From NCBI GenBank assembly GCA_963699805.1, contig CAVOVH010000008.1, forward strand, positions 372,001 through 436,000: 64,000 nt of DNA, in the 5' to 3' direction. Made by a program: the position numbers and the translations under genes. Below, piece by piece: positions 26,748-35,384 of this stretch. Numbering within the stretch: position 1 is the stretch's first letter; every line of letters starts with the position of its first letter. This DNA comes from JAGTVG01 sp963699805. GTDB taxonomy: Bacteria > Bacteroidota > Bacteroidia > Cytophagales > Cyclobacteriaceae. The notes beneath the pieces were generated by a model, which did not search any database, was not told where the DNA came from, and saw only the letters and a program-made list of their open reading frames with translations.

Positions 26748-27422
26748 ATGGCACGATTTGATAGAATAACTGTTTATACCACGATGCGGTCAACCGCCAT
26801 CGTACCCGTTTTATATCATAAGGATCCTAAAATAGGCATGGAAGTCATTAAAGCCTGTTATGCAGGTGGTGCCCGGATTTTTGAATTTACCAACCGGGGG
26901 GATTTTGCTTACGAGGTTTTTACAGAGCTGAATAAATATATCATCCGTGAATTACCGGATTTGATCCTGGGAGTAGGATCAGTAATAGATGGCCCCACCG
27001 CGGCTCTTTATATTCAAGCAGGTACCAATTTTGTTGTTTCACCCGCCCTGAAAGAAGACATGGCCCTGATTTGTAACCGTCGGAAAATCCCGTGGATACC
27101 GGGTTGTGGATCGGTTAACGAAATTTCAAGGGCGGAGGAATTAGGGGCAGAAATTGTAAAAATATTCCCTGCCGGCCAGATCGGTGGCCCGGCTTTTATA
27201 AAAAATATGAGGGGGCCCTGTCCCTGGACAAGCATCATGCCTACAGGAGGTGTTGAGCCGACAGAGGAAAACCTGAAAGCCTGGTTTGAGGCAGGTGCAT
27301 ATTGTGTGGGGATGGGTTCTAAGCTGATGGTTAAGGATGCATCCGGAAATTTCGACCTGAAGGGAATTGAAGAAAAAACAAGAAATGCGATCCGTTTTGC
27401 CACCAAATATATTAAAGCTTAA
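26748..27422 (+). CDS. eda: KDPG/KHG aldolase
   Basis: Cleaves 2-keto-3-deoxy-6-phosphogluconate to pyruvate and glyceraldehyde 3-phosphate. The 224-residue TIM-barrel protein has RIFEFTNRGDFAYEVF, the Schiff-base lysine in AEIVKIFPAGQIGG (about residue 140), and the phosphate-binding PTGGVEPT. It completes the lower end of the uronate route and precedes the TRAP genes by seven bases. Confidence 0.94.
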   Translation: MARFDRITVYTTMRSTAIVPVLYHKDPKIGMEVIKACYAGGARIFEFTNRGDFAYEVFTELNKYIIRELPDLILGVGSVIDGPTAALYIQAGTNFVVSPALKEDMALICNRRKIPWIPGCGSVNEISRAEELGAEIVKIFPAGQIGGPAFIKNMRGPCPWTSIMPTGGVEPTEENLKAWFEAGAYCVGMGSKLMVKDASGNFDLKGIEEKTRNAIRFATKYIKA

Positions 27423-27429
27423 TCTTTTA

Positions 27430-28407
27430 ATGACCCGGTACCTGAAGGTGAAATATTTCCTGATCCTGCTGCTGCTTGCTTCCTGTTCAAACATCAAGAA
27501 AGGGAAAGTACTGAAACTCGGGCACGGGCTGGATACATCGCACCCGGTTCATCATGGCATGGTTTATATGGCGGAACTGATTGAAAAAAAATCGGATGGA
27601 AGATTAAAAATTGAGATCTATCCGAGTGGACAATTGGGGCAGGAACGGGAATGTCTGGAACTTCTTCAGATTGGCAGCCTGGCTATGACCAAAGTATCCG
27701 CTTCTGTTATGGAAAATTTTGCCCCCAGTTACAAAGTGCTCAGCCTTCCCTATATTTTCAAGGACCAGGAACATTCCTACCGGGTGCTGGATGGAAAAAT
27801 AGGTGAAGGAATTTTGCTTCAGGGACAAAAATACTGGTTGCGGGGTCTCACTTTCTACGATGCCGGGTACCGAAGTTTTTATACAAAGGACAAACCCATC
27901 TATGTTCCGGATGATCTCAGGGGATTGAAGATACGGGTTCAGCCGAGTAATACAGCCATGAACATGGTCAGGGCTTTTGGTGGATCCCCTACCCCGATTT
28001 CATGGGGCGAATTGTATACTGCCCTGCAACAGGGTGTCGTGGATGGTGCTGAAAACAATTCACCCAGTTTCTATTATTCCAGGCATTATGAGGTATGCAA
28101 ATACTACAGCCTGAATGAGCATACCTGTGTTCCCGATGTATTGCTTATCAGCACCATTATCTGGGATAAACTAACAGAAGAGGAAAAGGAATGGGTGCTG
28201 GATGCCGCCCGTGAATCTGGCATCTATCAGCGTAAACTATGGCAGGAATCAGAGAAATTCTGTCTGGATGAGGTGCAGAAAGCGGGTGTTGAGATCATTC
28301 ATCCTGATAAAGAAGCCTTTGCTGCCAAAGTTCAATCTCTGTATGATGCCTATAGAAACGATGAAGAAATCTATTCATTGATACGACAAATACGAGCCGT
28401 TGAATAA
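27430..28407 (+). CDS. TRAP transporter substrate-binding protein (DctP family), lipoprotein
   Basis: A DctP-type solute receptor of 325 residues. The start MTRYLKVKYFLILLLLASCS gives a lipoprotein signal with lipobox LASC, so the receptor would be membrane-anchored rather than freely periplasmic as in most TRAP systems. The family core is present: LGHGLDTSHPVHHGM, GLKIRVQPSNTAMNMVRAFG with the conserved carboxylate-binding arginine, and WGELYTALQQGVVDGAENN. Substrate is probably a hexuronate, judged from its operon. Confidence 0.92.
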   Translation: MTRYLKVKYFLILLLLASCSNIKKGKVLKLGHGLDTSHPVHHGMVYMAELIEKKSDGRLKIEIYPSGQLGQERECLELLQIGSLAMTKVSASVMENFAPSYKVLSLPYIFKDQEHSYRVLDGKIGEGILLQGQKYWLRGLTFYDAGYRSFYTKDKPIYVPDDLRGLKIRVQPSNTAMNMVRAFGGSPTPISWGELYTALQQGVVDGAENNSPSFYYSRHYEVCKYYSLNEHTCVPDVLLISTIIWDKLTEEEKEWVLDAARESGIYQRKLWQESEKFCLDEVQKAGVEIIHPDKEAFAAKVQSLYDAYRNDEEIYSLIRQIRAVE

Positions 28408-28408
28408 T

Positions 28409-28879
28409 ATGAGAAAAATAGCCGATCAGATCATAGAGAAAACCCTGATCCTGCTGCTGGCACTGATGCTCCTGCAGGTATTATGGCAAGTATTCTCCAG
28501 GTATATACTCCGGGTTCCCAGTTCATTTACAGATGAGCTTTCGAGGTTCCTTCTGATCTGGATCGGACTGCTTGGTGCCAGCTATGCCACAGGTAAAAAA
28601 ATGCATCTGACCATTGATCTCTTACCCAATTATTTAACAGGCAGTAAGAAAAAAATGCTGGACCTCACCATACACTTTCTGGTCATCCTGTTTGCCTTGC
28701 TCGTGATGGTAATTGGTGGTATCCGTCTGGTCTACATTACACTTACACTGGGACAAACATCATCTGCTCTTGAGATACCCCTTGGGTATATTTATGTAAT
28801 CATCCCTTTGAGTGGCTTCATGATCATTTTTTACAGCCTTTTAAATTTATTGGAAGAACCGGTTAAAACAGCATCCTAA
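28409..28879 (+). CDS. TRAP transporter small permease (DctQ family)
   Basis: A 156-residue membrane protein with four predicted transmembrane helices and the DctQ-like motif SSFTDELSRFLLIWIGLLGA. It follows the binding protein at two bases and abuts the large permease gene. The ATG at 28409 is preferred to a TTG at 28400 that overlaps the previous stop. Confidence 0.9.
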   Translation: MRKIADQIIEKTLILLLALMLLQVLWQVFSRYILRVPSSFTDELSRFLLIWIGLLGASYATGKKMHLTIDLLPNYLTGSKKKMLDLTIHFLVILFALLVMVIGGIRLVYITLTLGQTSSALEIPLGYIYVIIPLSGFMIIFYSLLNLLEEPVKTAS

Positions 28880-30175
28880 ATGGAATATTTAGAAATTGCG
28901 ATACTCGTACTCAGCTTTATCATCCTCTTGGCGATTGGGGTCCCAATTGCATACAGCATCGGTATCGCCAGCATCGCCACGATGTTGTTCAGCATACATT
29001 CCATCCCGGCGTTTACGACAGTGGCCCAACGTATGGCTACCGGACTGGATAGTTTTGCCCTGCTGGCCATTCCATTTTTTATCTTAGCCGGCCAGATTAT
29101 GAACCGCGGAGGTATTGCCCGGCGATTGATCGAATTTGCAAAAGTGATCGTAGGCATGCTTCCCGGTGGACTCGCCTATGTAAATATTCTAGCCTGCATG
29201 CTGTTCGGAGCAATCTCGGGATCAGCCGTAGCAGCTGCTTCAGCCATCGGTGGATTTATGAATCCAATCATGATCAAGGAAGGTTACTCAAAATCGTTCA
29301 GTGCGGCCGTGAATATCACCTCCTCCACGACAGGATTGGTGATCCCTCCCAGTAATATACTGATCGTCTATTCCCTTGCCAGCGGGGGTGTTTCCATTGC
29401 AGCATTGTTCCTGGCCGGGTACCTGCCAGGCATCCTCGTTGGCCTGGCCTTGATGTCCGTGGCAGGTTATTTTGCCTACCGCAATAAATATCCAGTAGGT
29501 GACCGGGTAAAACTTATGGTGGCTTTTCGAACATTCCTGGATGCCATCCCCAGTCTGACCCTTCTGATTGTTGTGATCGGTGGAATTGTGGCCGGGATCT
29601 TTACCGCTACGGAGGCTTCAGCCATTGCCGTTCTTTATACGCTGGTCCTCGCCTTCATATACAAAGAAATAAACCTAAAGGATGTCCCGGAAATTTTCCT
29701 AAAGACCACGGGCACTACGGCAGTTGTCATGCTTTTGATCGGCACTTCGATGGGCATGTCCTGGGTGATGTCTTATGAAAACATACCGCAGAATGTGAGT
29801 GCAGCCCTGTTGTCAGTCAGCGAGAACAGGATCATTGTCCTTTTGATCATCAACCTGATTTTATTGTTTGTAGGAACGTTCATGGACATGACGCCGGCTG
29901 TTTTGATATTCACCCCGATCTTTCTTCCGGTTGTCACAGCACTCGGAATGAATCCCATCCATTTTGGGATCGTAATGGTATTGAACCTTTGTATAGGATT
30001 GTGTACCCCCCCTGTCGGATCGGTATTGTTTGTCGGATGCAGCGTTGCCAACATCAGCATAAGCAAGGTGATCCGTCCCTTGTTGCCTTTATTTGTTGCC
30101 ATGATACTAGCCCTGGTCGTAGTGACCTTTATACCGGAAATATCGTTGTGGCTGCCCAGGGTTTTTGGCTATTGA
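28880..30175 (+). CDS. TRAP transporter large permease (DctM family)
   Basis: A 431-residue, about 12-helix membrane protein. It has LAIGVPIAYSIGIAS, PFFILAGQIMNRGGIARRLI, the loop GSAVAAASAIGGFMNPIMIK, TTGLVIPPSNILIVYSLASG, and LCIGLCTPPVGSVLFVGC near the C-terminus, all typical of DctM. It provides the sodium-coupled translocation path for the substrate delivered by the lipoprotein receptor. The stop codon of the gene falls inside a possible terminator hairpin shared with the convergent CBS gene. Confidence 0.94.
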   Translation: MEYLEIAILVLSFIILLAIGVPIAYSIGIASIATMLFSIHSIPAFTTVAQRMATGLDSFALLAIPFFILAGQIMNRGGIARRLIEFAKVIVGMLPGGLAYVNILACMLFGAISGSAVAAASAIGGFMNPIMIKEGYSKSFSAAVNITSSTTGLVIPPSNILIVYSLASGGVSIAALFLAGYLPGILVGLALMSVAGYFAYRNKYPVGDRVKLMVAFRTFLDAIPSLTLLIVVIGGIVAGIFTATEASAIAVLYTLVLAFIYKEINLKDVPEIFLKTTGTTAVVMLLIGTSMGMSWVMSYENIPQNVSAALLSVSENRIIVLLIINLILLFVGTFMDMTPAVLIFTPIFLPVVTALGMNPIHFGIVMVLNLCIGLCTPPVGSVLFVGCSVANISISKVIRPLLPLFVAMILALVVVTFIPEISLWLPRVFGY

Positions 30176-30194
30176 AAAAAAAAGCTTTTCAGCC
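30167..30194. terminator. Imperfect hairpin between convergent dctM-type and CBS genes
   Basis: GGCT(ATT)GAAAA pairs with TTTTCAGCC across an A-rich loop, with a three-base bulge. It covers the 3' end of the large permease gene and the 3' end of the convergent CBS gene, so it could serve both strands. Confidence 0.4.
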
Positions 30195-30686
30195 CTCCTT
30201 TGTAAGTTCTTTCTGCCAGGTTGTGATATTCATGGCTTTTATAGCCCTTAATATATCCCTCCGGCTTACCTGGCCAACCAATTTGCCCGCTTCGTCAACT
30301 ACTGGAAACCGCTTGAAGTTGGATTTTAAAAATTCATTGGCCACATCCACCACATCCGCTTCCACAGATACTGTTTTCAGGTTGGTGGTCATATATTGGG
30401 CTACCTTTCCTTTTGAAACCGGATGATTGTGATAAACACTGTCAATCATGAGTCTCAAACAATCCTTTTCTGAAATGAGGCCTACCAGTTTTGACTGTTC
30501 ATCCAGGACAGGGGCTCCTGAGATCTTCTTTGATAGCAAAACCTCAATTACTTCAATGATTTCGGTTTCCGGTTTAAATGTATGCAGATCAGTGGCCATA
30601 TATTTGGTCACCGGTTCGAATTTGGTAGAGGTCTGGATTTTGTCCCCCAGTTCCTGTTTGCGTACGAAATTTGGTTTAAAGTTCAT
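30189..30686 (-). CDS. Two-CBS-domain protein
   Basis: A 165-residue cytoplasmic protein made almost wholly of two CBS repeats (about 29-85 and 93-152): KYMATDLHTFKPETEIIEVI...GAPVLDEQ and QYMTTNLKTVSVEADVVDVA...FPVVDEAGKLVGQVSRRDIL. CBS pairs usually bind adenosine nucleotides. No catalytic domain is attached and the neighbours do not define a partner, so the role is open. Confidence 0.88.
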   Translation of the reverse strand: MNFKPNFVRKQELGDKIQTSTKFEPVTKYMATDLHTFKPETEIIEVIEVLLSKKISGAPVLDEQSKLVGLISEKDCLRLMIDSVYHNHPVSKGKVAQYMTTNLKTVSVEADVVDVANEFLKSNFKRFPVVDEAGKLVGQVSRRDILRAIKAMNITTWQKELTKEG

Positions 30687-30727
30687 ATATTTAAATTTTA
30701 AGTGATGATTCTTTAAAATCGCCGGAG

Positions 30728-30850
30728 ATGGCTGTGGTTATTTATAACCGAACCCGCAATATAAAATTTATTAATCTGAAAAGCAAACCTCCCAAGATCG
30801 AAACCTTAAAAAAGACCCAGCTAGATGGTGGAAGCTTTGGAAGCTTGTAA
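30728..30850 (+). CDS. Possible 40-residue hypothetical protein
   Basis: A short open frame beginning MAVVIYNRTR and ending in GGSFGSL, basic in composition, lies in the 274-base gap between the CBS and SGNH genes. No motif is recognised and no ribosome-binding site is evident. It may be a chance frame or a remnant. Confidence 0.2.
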   Translation: MAVVIYNRTRNIKFINLKSKPPKIETLKKTQLDGGSFGSL

Positions 30851-30960
30851 CGATTATATTAAGTTTACAATTGATCCGGAAACAGGTCCTGATTGCAGGA
30901 AAAAATCCCTTCATGACCCTTCCCGGAATGAGGAGTACTTAAATCAGAAGTGAAAGTAAT

Positions 30961-31629
30961 ATGGTTAAAATAAATATTTTTATTCTCCTTCTTTTTGTAG
31001 GAATGCTGGATGATCCTGATCCGCTTCGGTTCAAATCGGATATTGATCAGCTCACCATGCAGGATAATATCAATAAAAATGGCCCCGGTGGTATCATGTT
31101 CCTGGGAAGCTCGAGCATCCGAATGTGGAAATCACTTGAGGAGGATTTCGCCGGTTATCCGGTTTACAATCTGGGCTTTGGGGGTTCACATACATCGGAT
31201 GTTTTATATTACTTCGAGGATCTGGTTGTTCCATTTAAGCCTTCCTTAATTTTGTTTTATGATGGGGATAATGATTTGGCCTCCGGTAAATCTCCCATTC
31301 ATGTTTTTCGGGATTTCAAAAAATTTTATCAATTGATCAACCAGGAATTGCCCGGTACTCCTCTGGGTTTCATCGCGGTGAAACCCAGCCCTTCCCGATG
31401 GCATCTGAGAAATGAGTATGAGAAACTGAATGATAAGATTTTATCTTACAGTCATAAAATGGATGATTTGACTTTCATTGATGTTTATACGCCTATGATC
31501 GAAAAATATGGCCGTCCTGACCCAGCCTTATATCTGGAAGATAGCTTACACATGACACCTCAGGGTTATGATATCTGGGAGAAAAAGGTGCGTCAATTTA
31601 TAGAAAAAGAATATTCCCCTAACCAATAA
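30961..31629 (+). CDS. SGNH/GDSL-type hydrolase, exported
   Basis: A 222-residue serine esterase-like protein with a hydrophobic N-terminal helix. Block I has the nucleophile in FLGSSSIRMW, block II glycine is in NLGFGGSHTSD, block III is FYDGDNDL (GxND), and block V is DSLHMTPQGY with Asp and His. These are the catalytic Ser, Gly, Asn and Asp-x-x-His of SGNH hydrolases that cleave acyl or acetyl esters of lipids or glycans. The substrate is unknown. The next gene begins 12 bases on and may be cotranscribed. Confidence 0.88.
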   Translation: MVKINIFILLLFVGMLDDPDPLRFKSDIDQLTMQDNINKNGPGGIMFLGSSSIRMWKSLEEDFAGYPVYNLGFGGSHTSDVLYYFEDLVVPFKPSLILFYDGDNDLASGKSPIHVFRDFKKFYQLINQELPGTPLGFIAVKPSPSRWHLRNEYEKLNDKILSYSHKMDDLTFIDVYTPMIEKYGRPDPALYLEDSLHMTPQGYDIWEKKVRQFIEKEYSPNQ

Positions 31630-31641
31630 CCTGGTAAGTTT

Positions 31642-32328
31642 ATGATTCGAAAAAGCTTCCCCATCGCCCTTTTATCAGTAATGGTTGTTCACATTGCCGT
31701 TGCCCAGGATTGGTTTTCAGAATACGATAGAAACACACACCATCAAGGATACATCATTGGGATCGCTGGTGATACCATTGCGGGATTTGTTCAATATGAT
31801 TATCCGGTGGTCATGCAAAAGCGTGTTGCTTTCTTTCAGTCACCTGGTCAGCAAAATCCAAAAACATATGGACCCGGTGACATCAGGGGATATGGTATGG
31901 AAGATAAAAAATGGATCAGTACGCAGGTGATCATGGATACCTATGATGGTCCTTTTCAGTTCAACCGCTTTGGATTGGTTGAATCTATTCCGGGACCCGT
32001 GACATTGTTACGGATCTTTGATGAACTGGACAAGAAAAAGAAAAAATTAAACAGCGAGGAGGCCGAGGTCATTTATCGGAACATCCCTTATAATAAAGAT
32101 CCTTCTTCCAATGATGAATTATATATCAAAAAGAATGAGGAAGCTGCCATCGCCGTATTTAAAAAGGAATTCAGAAAATCCTTTCCTGAACAGATTCTCA
32201 ACTATGTAGGAAATCATCAGGAACTGAAGCAAAAAATAAACGATAAATCCCTGGGCTGGAAAGACCTTGAAAAAATTGTGAATGAATATAATCGCTGGTT
32301 CATTTCACGGTTTCCGAAGGGCAGGTAA
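31642..32328 (+). CDS. Secreted hypothetical protein
   Basis: A 228-residue protein with a Sec signal peptide ending in AVAQ (about residue 22). The mature part has GYIIGIAGDTIAGFVQYDYP early on, a Lys-rich patch (DKKKKKLN), and a charged C-terminal half. I do not recognise a named domain. Its short upstream spacing suggests an operon with the SGNH hydrolase. Confidence 0.75.
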   Translation: MIRKSFPIALLSVMVVHIAVAQDWFSEYDRNTHHQGYIIGIAGDTIAGFVQYDYPVVMQKRVAFFQSPGQQNPKTYGPGDIRGYGMEDKKWISTQVIMDTYDGPFQFNRFGLVESIPGPVTLLRIFDELDKKKKKLNSEEAEVIYRNIPYNKDPSSNDELYIKKNEEAAIAVFKKEFRKSFPEQILNYVGNHQELKQKINDKSLGWKDLEKIVNEYNRWFISRFPKGR

Positions 32329-32408
32329 ATCCTTGCGGTATGCAGGAGTAATTTTAGAAAGATTTAGATGGCGACAGGATGGAACCTTGATCCGAACCAA
32401 TCTGCCGG

Positions 32409-33158
32409 CTAATCAGAACAATTTATCAGTTGCCCGGTATGAGATATATCTACATCAAGAATTTCCGGAGTATGGAAATAACAGAGGCTGCCGGTACTGG
32501 TCAATTCTCCGGTTAATTCTTTTATCGGAAACAATTCGATCAGATTGGAACCTCCATGATGAATGACATTGAACTCAGATATCAGTTCCTTCCCATCTAG
32601 CTGACTGTCATCTGTAAAACGAAGTTCCAGGAACTGGACATTGCCTGCCAATTTAAAATTTGAAATGTAGATGGATTCAATCTGAAGGGAATCCACATCC
32701 AGCTTTAAATCAAAATTCCCGGTCCCATCAGAATAAATCTTTAAGCTATTTAGATGAAGGGAGTCCTGTGCATAAAAATTCGCATAATCATAAATTTCAA
32801 TTTTCCTGAGCCGACCATTCTGGATGTAAATACCCGGATTACCTGGCGTTCTCACCCAGTTACAACGGTTATTATTGGTGATCGTGAGGATGGAATCCTT
32901 CACATCGAAGTGAATATCCGGAATAAGGTTCTTGCCTGCTTTCACCACTACCCGCTGATCATTCCCGTTTTCCAGGTAGACATCCGCTTCATCGATCACA
33001 ACAATGCTGTGAAAGGGTTCCATTGAAAACTCCCTGTTAATAACATCTCCGGTTTTCTTAAAACAATCCCCTGCATTTTCACTATCACAGGAGAAAAATG
33101 AAATACTGAGGCACAAAATGAATATAAAGTCTTGATAGCGAATTTTCATAATCCTCAT
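32409..33158 (-). CDS. DUF2807-like head-GIN domain lipoprotein
   Basis: A 249-residue lipoprotein (lipobox FFSC near residue 24). The mature region has REFSMEPFHSIVVIDEADVYLE followed by repeated beta-strand units with small polar turns, the pattern of the DUF2807 'putative auto-transporter adhesin, head GIN domain' family of Bacteroidota. Role unknown, probably cell-surface or periplasmic. Its start overlaps the stop of the PagL-like gene by four bases (ATGA), indicating translational coupling. Confidence 0.78.
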   Translation of the reverse strand: MRIMKIRYQDFIFILCLSISFFSCDSENAGDCFKKTGDVINREFSMEPFHSIVVIDEADVYLENGNDQRVVVKAGKNLIPDIHFDVKDSILTITNNNRCNWVRTPGNPGIYIQNGRLRKIEIYDYANFYAQDSLHLNSLKIYSDGTGNFDLKLDVDSLQIESIYISNFKLAGNVQFLELRFTDDSQLDGKELISEFNVIHHGGSNLIELFPIKELTGELTSTGSLCYFHTPEILDVDISHTGQLINCSD

Positions 33159-34252
33159 AATGAAAAGCCTATTCCAAGCTCACCATGATCCGCCTTGGCA
33201 AAATGTGTGAGAAATCCATAATGAAAATAAAGATGCTCACCAGCATAAAATTTCAATGCCAGTCGCTGATAAACCGGTTTATCAGTCTTATAGGGGCGAT
33301 AAATATAGGTTCCAAACTGAGTTAACAGGGATATCCGGTGCAATTTCAATTCATGTCCCAGTGTAATGCCGATCCTTTTATGATCGAGAGAGCCAGGTTC
33401 GATATCAGATTGTTTCATTTCTTCCTTCAATGCCGTATTATTAAATCCGTCCATTCCAATATTGATGATATTGGTTTTGGAAACCTGTTTATTGATGTAA
33501 AATGTCAATACATATATTGGATATTTGGGGCCGCCGATGGGTGGGATCTCTTTCAATCCGTAGTTGAAGTTAACATTGTACTTTAAATGCCTGTCCCACT
33601 GATACAAGGTGTCAAGCAGGATTTTCCCAGGTTGTTTTTCTGTGATCCGGTAGGTACAACCCAGGTTGGCGGATACGATGTTGATCCCTTTGTTCGGCTG
33701 GGTGAAAGCCGCTACAGAGAAATGGGAAAGGGTCATTCCAAAAGTCAGTTTCCAGCGGTCAGTCAATTTGTAATTAATTCCGCTACGGACCTGCATACTT
33801 TGTGTAAATGTCGATCCAACAGCTACATTCTGGTTATTGGTCTCCCGGTTATAGGGATTTGTATGGTATCCAAGCCCTGTCCCCACTTTTAATATTCCCT
33901 CAAATTTCCTGGCCCGGAACAGGTAAAAATCCACATAAAGCAATCCGCCGATTGATTCCCCCAGCTTCTCACTGCCGTAATCAAAATATGACAGGGCAAA
34001 ACCGACATCCGGATATTTAAATACCTGTTCCCAGACTTGTTTCCCGTAAGTGTTTTTATTGATCTGCATTTCCACACCACTTGTAATGCCCTTGGAAAGA
34101 TGCCCCATGAAACGATCATGTTTAACGGCAAATCCACTGAATATATTTACCCCGCCAGTATACGTATAATTCGGACTATCTATTGCTGATTGGGACCATA
34201 CTTCACTGAAGAAACCAATTAAACAGAAAAATGAAATCAGAAAAACTTTCAA
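33155..34252 (-). CDS. Acyloxyacyl hydrolase/PagL-like outer-membrane barrel
   Basis: A 365-residue secreted barrel (signal ending in VWSQ). The segment LSHFSVAAFTQPNKGIN (about residues 175-191) matches the PagL/acyloxyacyl hydrolase active-site signature HxSN..PNxG, giving a His177-Ser179 pair. By hand alignment the position of the PagL glutamate is Asn191, and the usual SNA/SNG is SVA, so the catalytic state is uncertain. PagL enzymes remove the 3-O acyl chain from lipid A in the outer membrane. It is the first gene of a pair with the DUF2807 lipoprotein. Confidence 0.75.
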   Translation of the reverse strand: MKVFLISFFCLIGFFSEVWSQSAIDSPNYTYTGGVNIFSGFAVKHDRFMGHLSKGITSGVEMQINKNTYGKQVWEQVFKYPDVGFALSYFDYGSEKLGESIGGLLYVDFYLFRARKFEGILKVGTGLGYHTNPYNRETNNQNVAVGSTFTQSMQVRSGINYKLTDRWKLTFGMTLSHFSVAAFTQPNKGINIVSANLGCTYRITEKQPGKILLDTLYQWDRHLKYNVNFNYGLKEIPPIGGPKYPIYVLTFYINKQVSKTNIINIGMDGFNNTALKEEMKQSDIEPGSLDHKRIGITLGHELKLHRISLLTQFGTYIYRPYKTDKPVYQRLALKFYAGEHLYFHYGFLTHFAKADHGELGIGFSL

Positions 34253-34424
34253 ATTACAGATCTTTAATTTCAGCGCAAAATTATAGTAAATAAATGGGAA
34301 TATTGCAACTTGATAAAGGATGTGAATAAACTGAAAGATGCGCTACCTTATATAAAATGTGAGCCGGACCCATGTACAATTTTTATTAATTGAATAAATT
34401 TCTTCAAAACCCAATGGAATTAAA

Positions 34425-34432
34425 TAATTTTG
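34425..34432 (+). promoter_or_regulatory. Possible -7 element upstream of gldA
   Basis: TAATTTTG matches TAnnTTTG and lies 25 bases before the gldA ATG. No convincing upstream TTTG was found at 19-21 bases. Confidence 0.35.
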
Positions 34433-34457
34433 ATACATTGACCGTTAATCATTGGAT

Positions 34458-35381
34458 ATGTCTGTGATTGTACAGCACCTGACAAAAATATTTGGGAATC
34501 AAAAAGCCGTTGACGGGATATCCTTTAATGCCGGAAAGGGTGAGATCCTGGGCTTCCTTGGGCCAAATGGCGCCGGAAAATCAACTACCATGAAAATTGC
34601 GGCCTGTTACCTACCTCCCACTGCAGGCCATGTAAAAGTTGCAGGCCATGATGTATATGAAGAACCCCTGAAGGTCAGGGAAAAGGTCGGTTACCTTCCT
34701 GAACATAACCCGCTTTATTATGACATGTATGTGAAAGAATATCTTGCTTTTATTGCCACATTACACCACATCAGAGGTCATAAAAATAAAGAAAAAGTGA
34801 AAGAAATGATATCTATCACCGGTTTGACCCGTGAACAACATAAAAAGATCGGTCAGCTTTCAAAGGGTTACAAACAACGGGTAGGTCTTGCCCAATCCAT
34901 GATCCATGACCCGGAAGTCCTCATACTGGATGAACCCACCTCAGGCCTGGACCCGAACCAGATCATTGAGATCCGGGAATTAATCCGCCAGATGAGTCAA
35001 AATAAAACTGTAATATTTTCAACACATATTATGCAGGAAGTACAGGCGCTTTGTGATCGGGTGGTGATCATTGACCAGGGGAAGATCGTGGCTGATGACC
35101 AGGTAAGTAATCTCAGAAAAGAGAAATCCGGCAAACAAGTCATCATTGTGGAATTTGAATCCCAACCCGATGCATCCCTGTTCAAAAATTTAGAGGGAAT
35201 ACACCAGGTTGATGTGGAGGGATTGACTTTAAGGATATTGGCTGATCCGGAGAAAGATATCAGGGCTTCCATTTTTAAGATCGCCTCGAGTAAAAACCTC
35301 CCTCTTGTTGGACTCAAAAAAGAAGAACAATCCCTGGAATATATTTTTCAAACATTAACAGAAAAACAAAAGGAAGAATAA
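34458..35381 (+). CDS. gldA: Gliding-motility ABC transporter ATPase GldA
   Basis: An ABC ATPase of 307 residues with Walker A GPNGAGKST, signature LSKGYKQRVGLAQ, Walker B VLILDEPTSGLD and a C-terminal extension. Its sequence and position before gldF and gldG identify the GldA-GldF-GldG ABC system. That system was first linked to Flavobacterium gliding and is widespread in non-gliding Bacteroidota. The ATG at 34458 is preferred over an in-frame TTG two codons upstream. Confidence 0.9.
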   Translation: MSVIVQHLTKIFGNQKAVDGISFNAGKGEILGFLGPNGAGKSTTMKIAACYLPPTAGHVKVAGHDVYEEPLKVREKVGYLPEHNPLYYDMYVKEYLAFIATLHHIRGHKNKEKVKEMISITGLTREQHKKIGQLSKGYKQRVGLAQSMIHDPEVLILDEPTSGLDPNQIIEIRELIRQMSQNKTVIFSTHIMQEVQALCDRVVIIDQGKIVADDQVSNLRKEKSGKQVIIVEFESQPDASLFKNLEGIHQVDVEGLTLRILADPEKDIRASIFKIASSKNLPLVGLKKEEQSLEYIFQTLTEKQKEE

Positions 35382-35384
35382 CCC

